Source of the DNA: Minisyncoccota bacterium | GTDB taxonomy: Bacteria > Patescibacteriota > Minisyncoccia > Phycocordibacterales > UBA2100 | NCBI GenBank assembly: GCA_020058565.1 | Contig: JAGVDT010000074.1 | Location: 1-5,044 of the forward strand | Direction of reading: 5' to 3' | DNA: 5,044 bases | In this document: positions 3,934 through 5,044 of the stretch, in pieces | Layout: the number at the start of each line of letters is the position of its first letter | Position numbering within the stretch: position 1 is the stretch's first letter | Made by a program: the position numbers and the translations under genes | Notes under the pieces: model-generated | The model's input: only the letters and a program-made list of their open reading frames with translations | Database searches by the model: none | What the model was told of the DNA's origin: nothing

Positions 3934-5044
3934 ATGATCGATGCCGCGCAAATGTGGCTTTCGCAGTTTGAATCGGAGTTACGCTCTCCGCTTTTTCCGT
4001 ACCACGTTGCGGGCGCGATAATTGTAGTAGGCATTTTCGTATCGATCATTTGGTGGATTGCCCGTCTCTCAGAAAGGCGCAATTTCACGGAAATGCTCAC
4101 CCGTCTCAGCAACATGACGCTCAAGCTGAAGGATGCCGAACATTTCGGACACTTCGGCTCGTTTAGCTGGGACAGAGATCAGAGAAAAACGTTTTGGTCA
4201 GACGAAATGTTTGCGTTGTTTGATATGGTGCCCGGCCAGAAACCCCCGAGCATTGAGAAGGTGATCTCGATGATACTCATGGAGGACAGGGAAAAGTCGA
4301 CACAAGAGATCCGGCAGGCGCTGGCGATTGCCGGAAAATTCTCCGTCTCGTTCCGCGTGCTCGGAGCGGGGCAGATCATCAGGTATCTGCGTCTCGACGG
4401 CAAAAATGTACTTGGGCCGGACAAACAATCCCAGACGTTTGAGGGAGTGGCGCACGACATAACGCGTGAAGTCGAGGTGGAGCGCGCCAAGACAGAATTT
4501 GTTTCGCTCGCATCTCACCAGCTCAAAACTCCGCTCACTGCCATCGGCTGGCTCTCAGAGGCTTTGCTTTCCGGCGATAAAGGGCCGTTGAACGATGAAC
4601 AAAAGAAATACATCGAAAATATTCACGTCACCGATCGCCAAATGATGGAAATGGTCAACGACCTTTTGAATGTTTCCCGTATAGAACTGGGTACGCTGCA
4701 GCTTAGGCCCGAAGAGATCGACGTCGGGGCATTCGCGCACAGCGTCGTCGATGAGCAGAAGAAAACCGCCGAAGACAAAGGAATCGCGCTCAAGCTGGAT
4801 TTCGAAGACAACCTTCCGCACATGAAAGTCGACAGAAATCTTATGCGTATGATCTTTCAGAACCTTCTTTCAAATGCGATCAAATACACTCCTCCCAAGG
4901 GTTCCGTAACCATGTCTTTGAGCCGCGGCTCCGGCATGTCGAGTACTGTGTTTGTGAGCGTGGCGGATACGGGGATAGGCATACCCAAGGACGAGCAGCC
5001 GCAGATATTCTCCAAACTGCATCGAGCAAAGAACGCCCAACAGA
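3934..5044 (+). CDS. PAS-containing sensor histidine kinase, 3' end cut by the window
   Basis: The first 370 residues of a two-component kinase. A single transmembrane helix lies at about 24-43 (VAGAIIVVGIFVSIIWWIA), followed by basic RLSERR, so the catalytic part is in the cytoplasm and almost nothing is exposed outside. A PAS domain of the PAS_3 type covers about 68-177 (HFGHFGSFSWD, FWSDEMFALF, EDREKS, FEGVAHDITRE). The dimerisation domain carries the H box FVSLASHQLKTPLTAI (189-204), with H195 as the autophosphorylated residue and a conserved E/Q-type neighbour Q196. The ATPase domain shows the N box FQNLLSNAIKYTPP (308-321), the G1 box DTGIGIP (345-351) and F-box IFSKLHRAKN (358-367). 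The G2 box and end lie beyond 5044. The kinase probably phosphorylates a response regulator not seen here. The start at 3934 is set by the promoter. SLASHQL with K/R-TPLTA is the form common in Patescibacteria kinases. Confidence 0.95.
   Translation, partial: MIDAAQMWLSQFESELRSPLFPYHVAGAIIVVGIFVSIIWWIARLSERRNFTEMLTRLSNMTLKLKDAEHFGHFGSFSWDRDQRKTFWSDEMFALFDMVPGQKPPSIEKVISMILMEDREKSTQEIRQALAIAGKFSVSFRVLGAGQIIRYLRLDGKNVLGPDKQSQTFEGVAHDITREVEVERAKTEFVSLASHQLKTPLTAIGWLSEALLSGDKGPLNDEQKKYIENIHVTDRQMMEMVNDLLNVSRIELGTLQLRPEEIDVGAFAHSVVDEQKKTAEDKGIALKLDFEDNLPHMKVDRNLMRMIFQNLLSNAIKYTPPKGSVTMSLSRGSGMSSTVFVSVADTGIGIPKDEQPQIFSKLHRAKNAQQ

Overview
The window most likely comes from a Candidate Phyla Radiation (Patescibacteria) bacterium of the Parcubacteria type. 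This rests on four protein families. There is a short integral membrane protein of the DUF5652 type. A histidine kinase has the box SLASHQLKTPLTAI. An exported protein has the YQCDY / GGKMRGEF / WHCHSW pattern that recurs in these lineages. The Obg GTPase lacks a C-terminal extension domain. The genome is compact, with independent small genes and no phage, IS, CRISPR or rRNA/tRNA. TGA acts as a normal stop, which argues against the recoded Gracilibacteria/Absconditabacteria. The phylum call is an inference.

Layout: 43-438 (+) VOC/glyoxalase-fold protein. 519-974 (-) QueF, the preQ0 reductase of queuosine synthesis, ending at a hairpin terminator between these convergent genes. 1058-2029 (+) Obg GTPase, divergent from queF. 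2080-2541 (+) single-span membrane-anchored protein of unknown function. 2558-2809 (+) DUF5652-type membrane protein. 2816-3391 (-) exported protein of unknown function. 3398-3514 (-) a candidate 38-residue basic protein. 3594-3812 (-) a small single-span membrane protein. 3934-5044 (+) a PAS-containing sensor histidine kinase, cut by the window end.

The strongest signal lies in the promoters. Seven of the nine genes have an extended -10 element (TGn followed by a TAnnnT-like hexamer) whose last base is exactly 6 or 7 nt before the ATG. The expected transcription start is therefore the start codon or the base next to it. None has a plausible Shine-Dalgarno site at normal distance. This predicts that leaderless mRNA is the normal mode of expression here. 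The pattern also decides several starts (the kinase and the DUF5652 gene) and reveals the 38-residue gene, which ends 6 nt before the ATG of the exported protein and may be translationally coupled to it.

The genes do not form one pathway. They are a housekeeping GTPase, a tRNA-modification enzyme, a signalling kinase and several small envelope proteins, mostly transcribed one by one.
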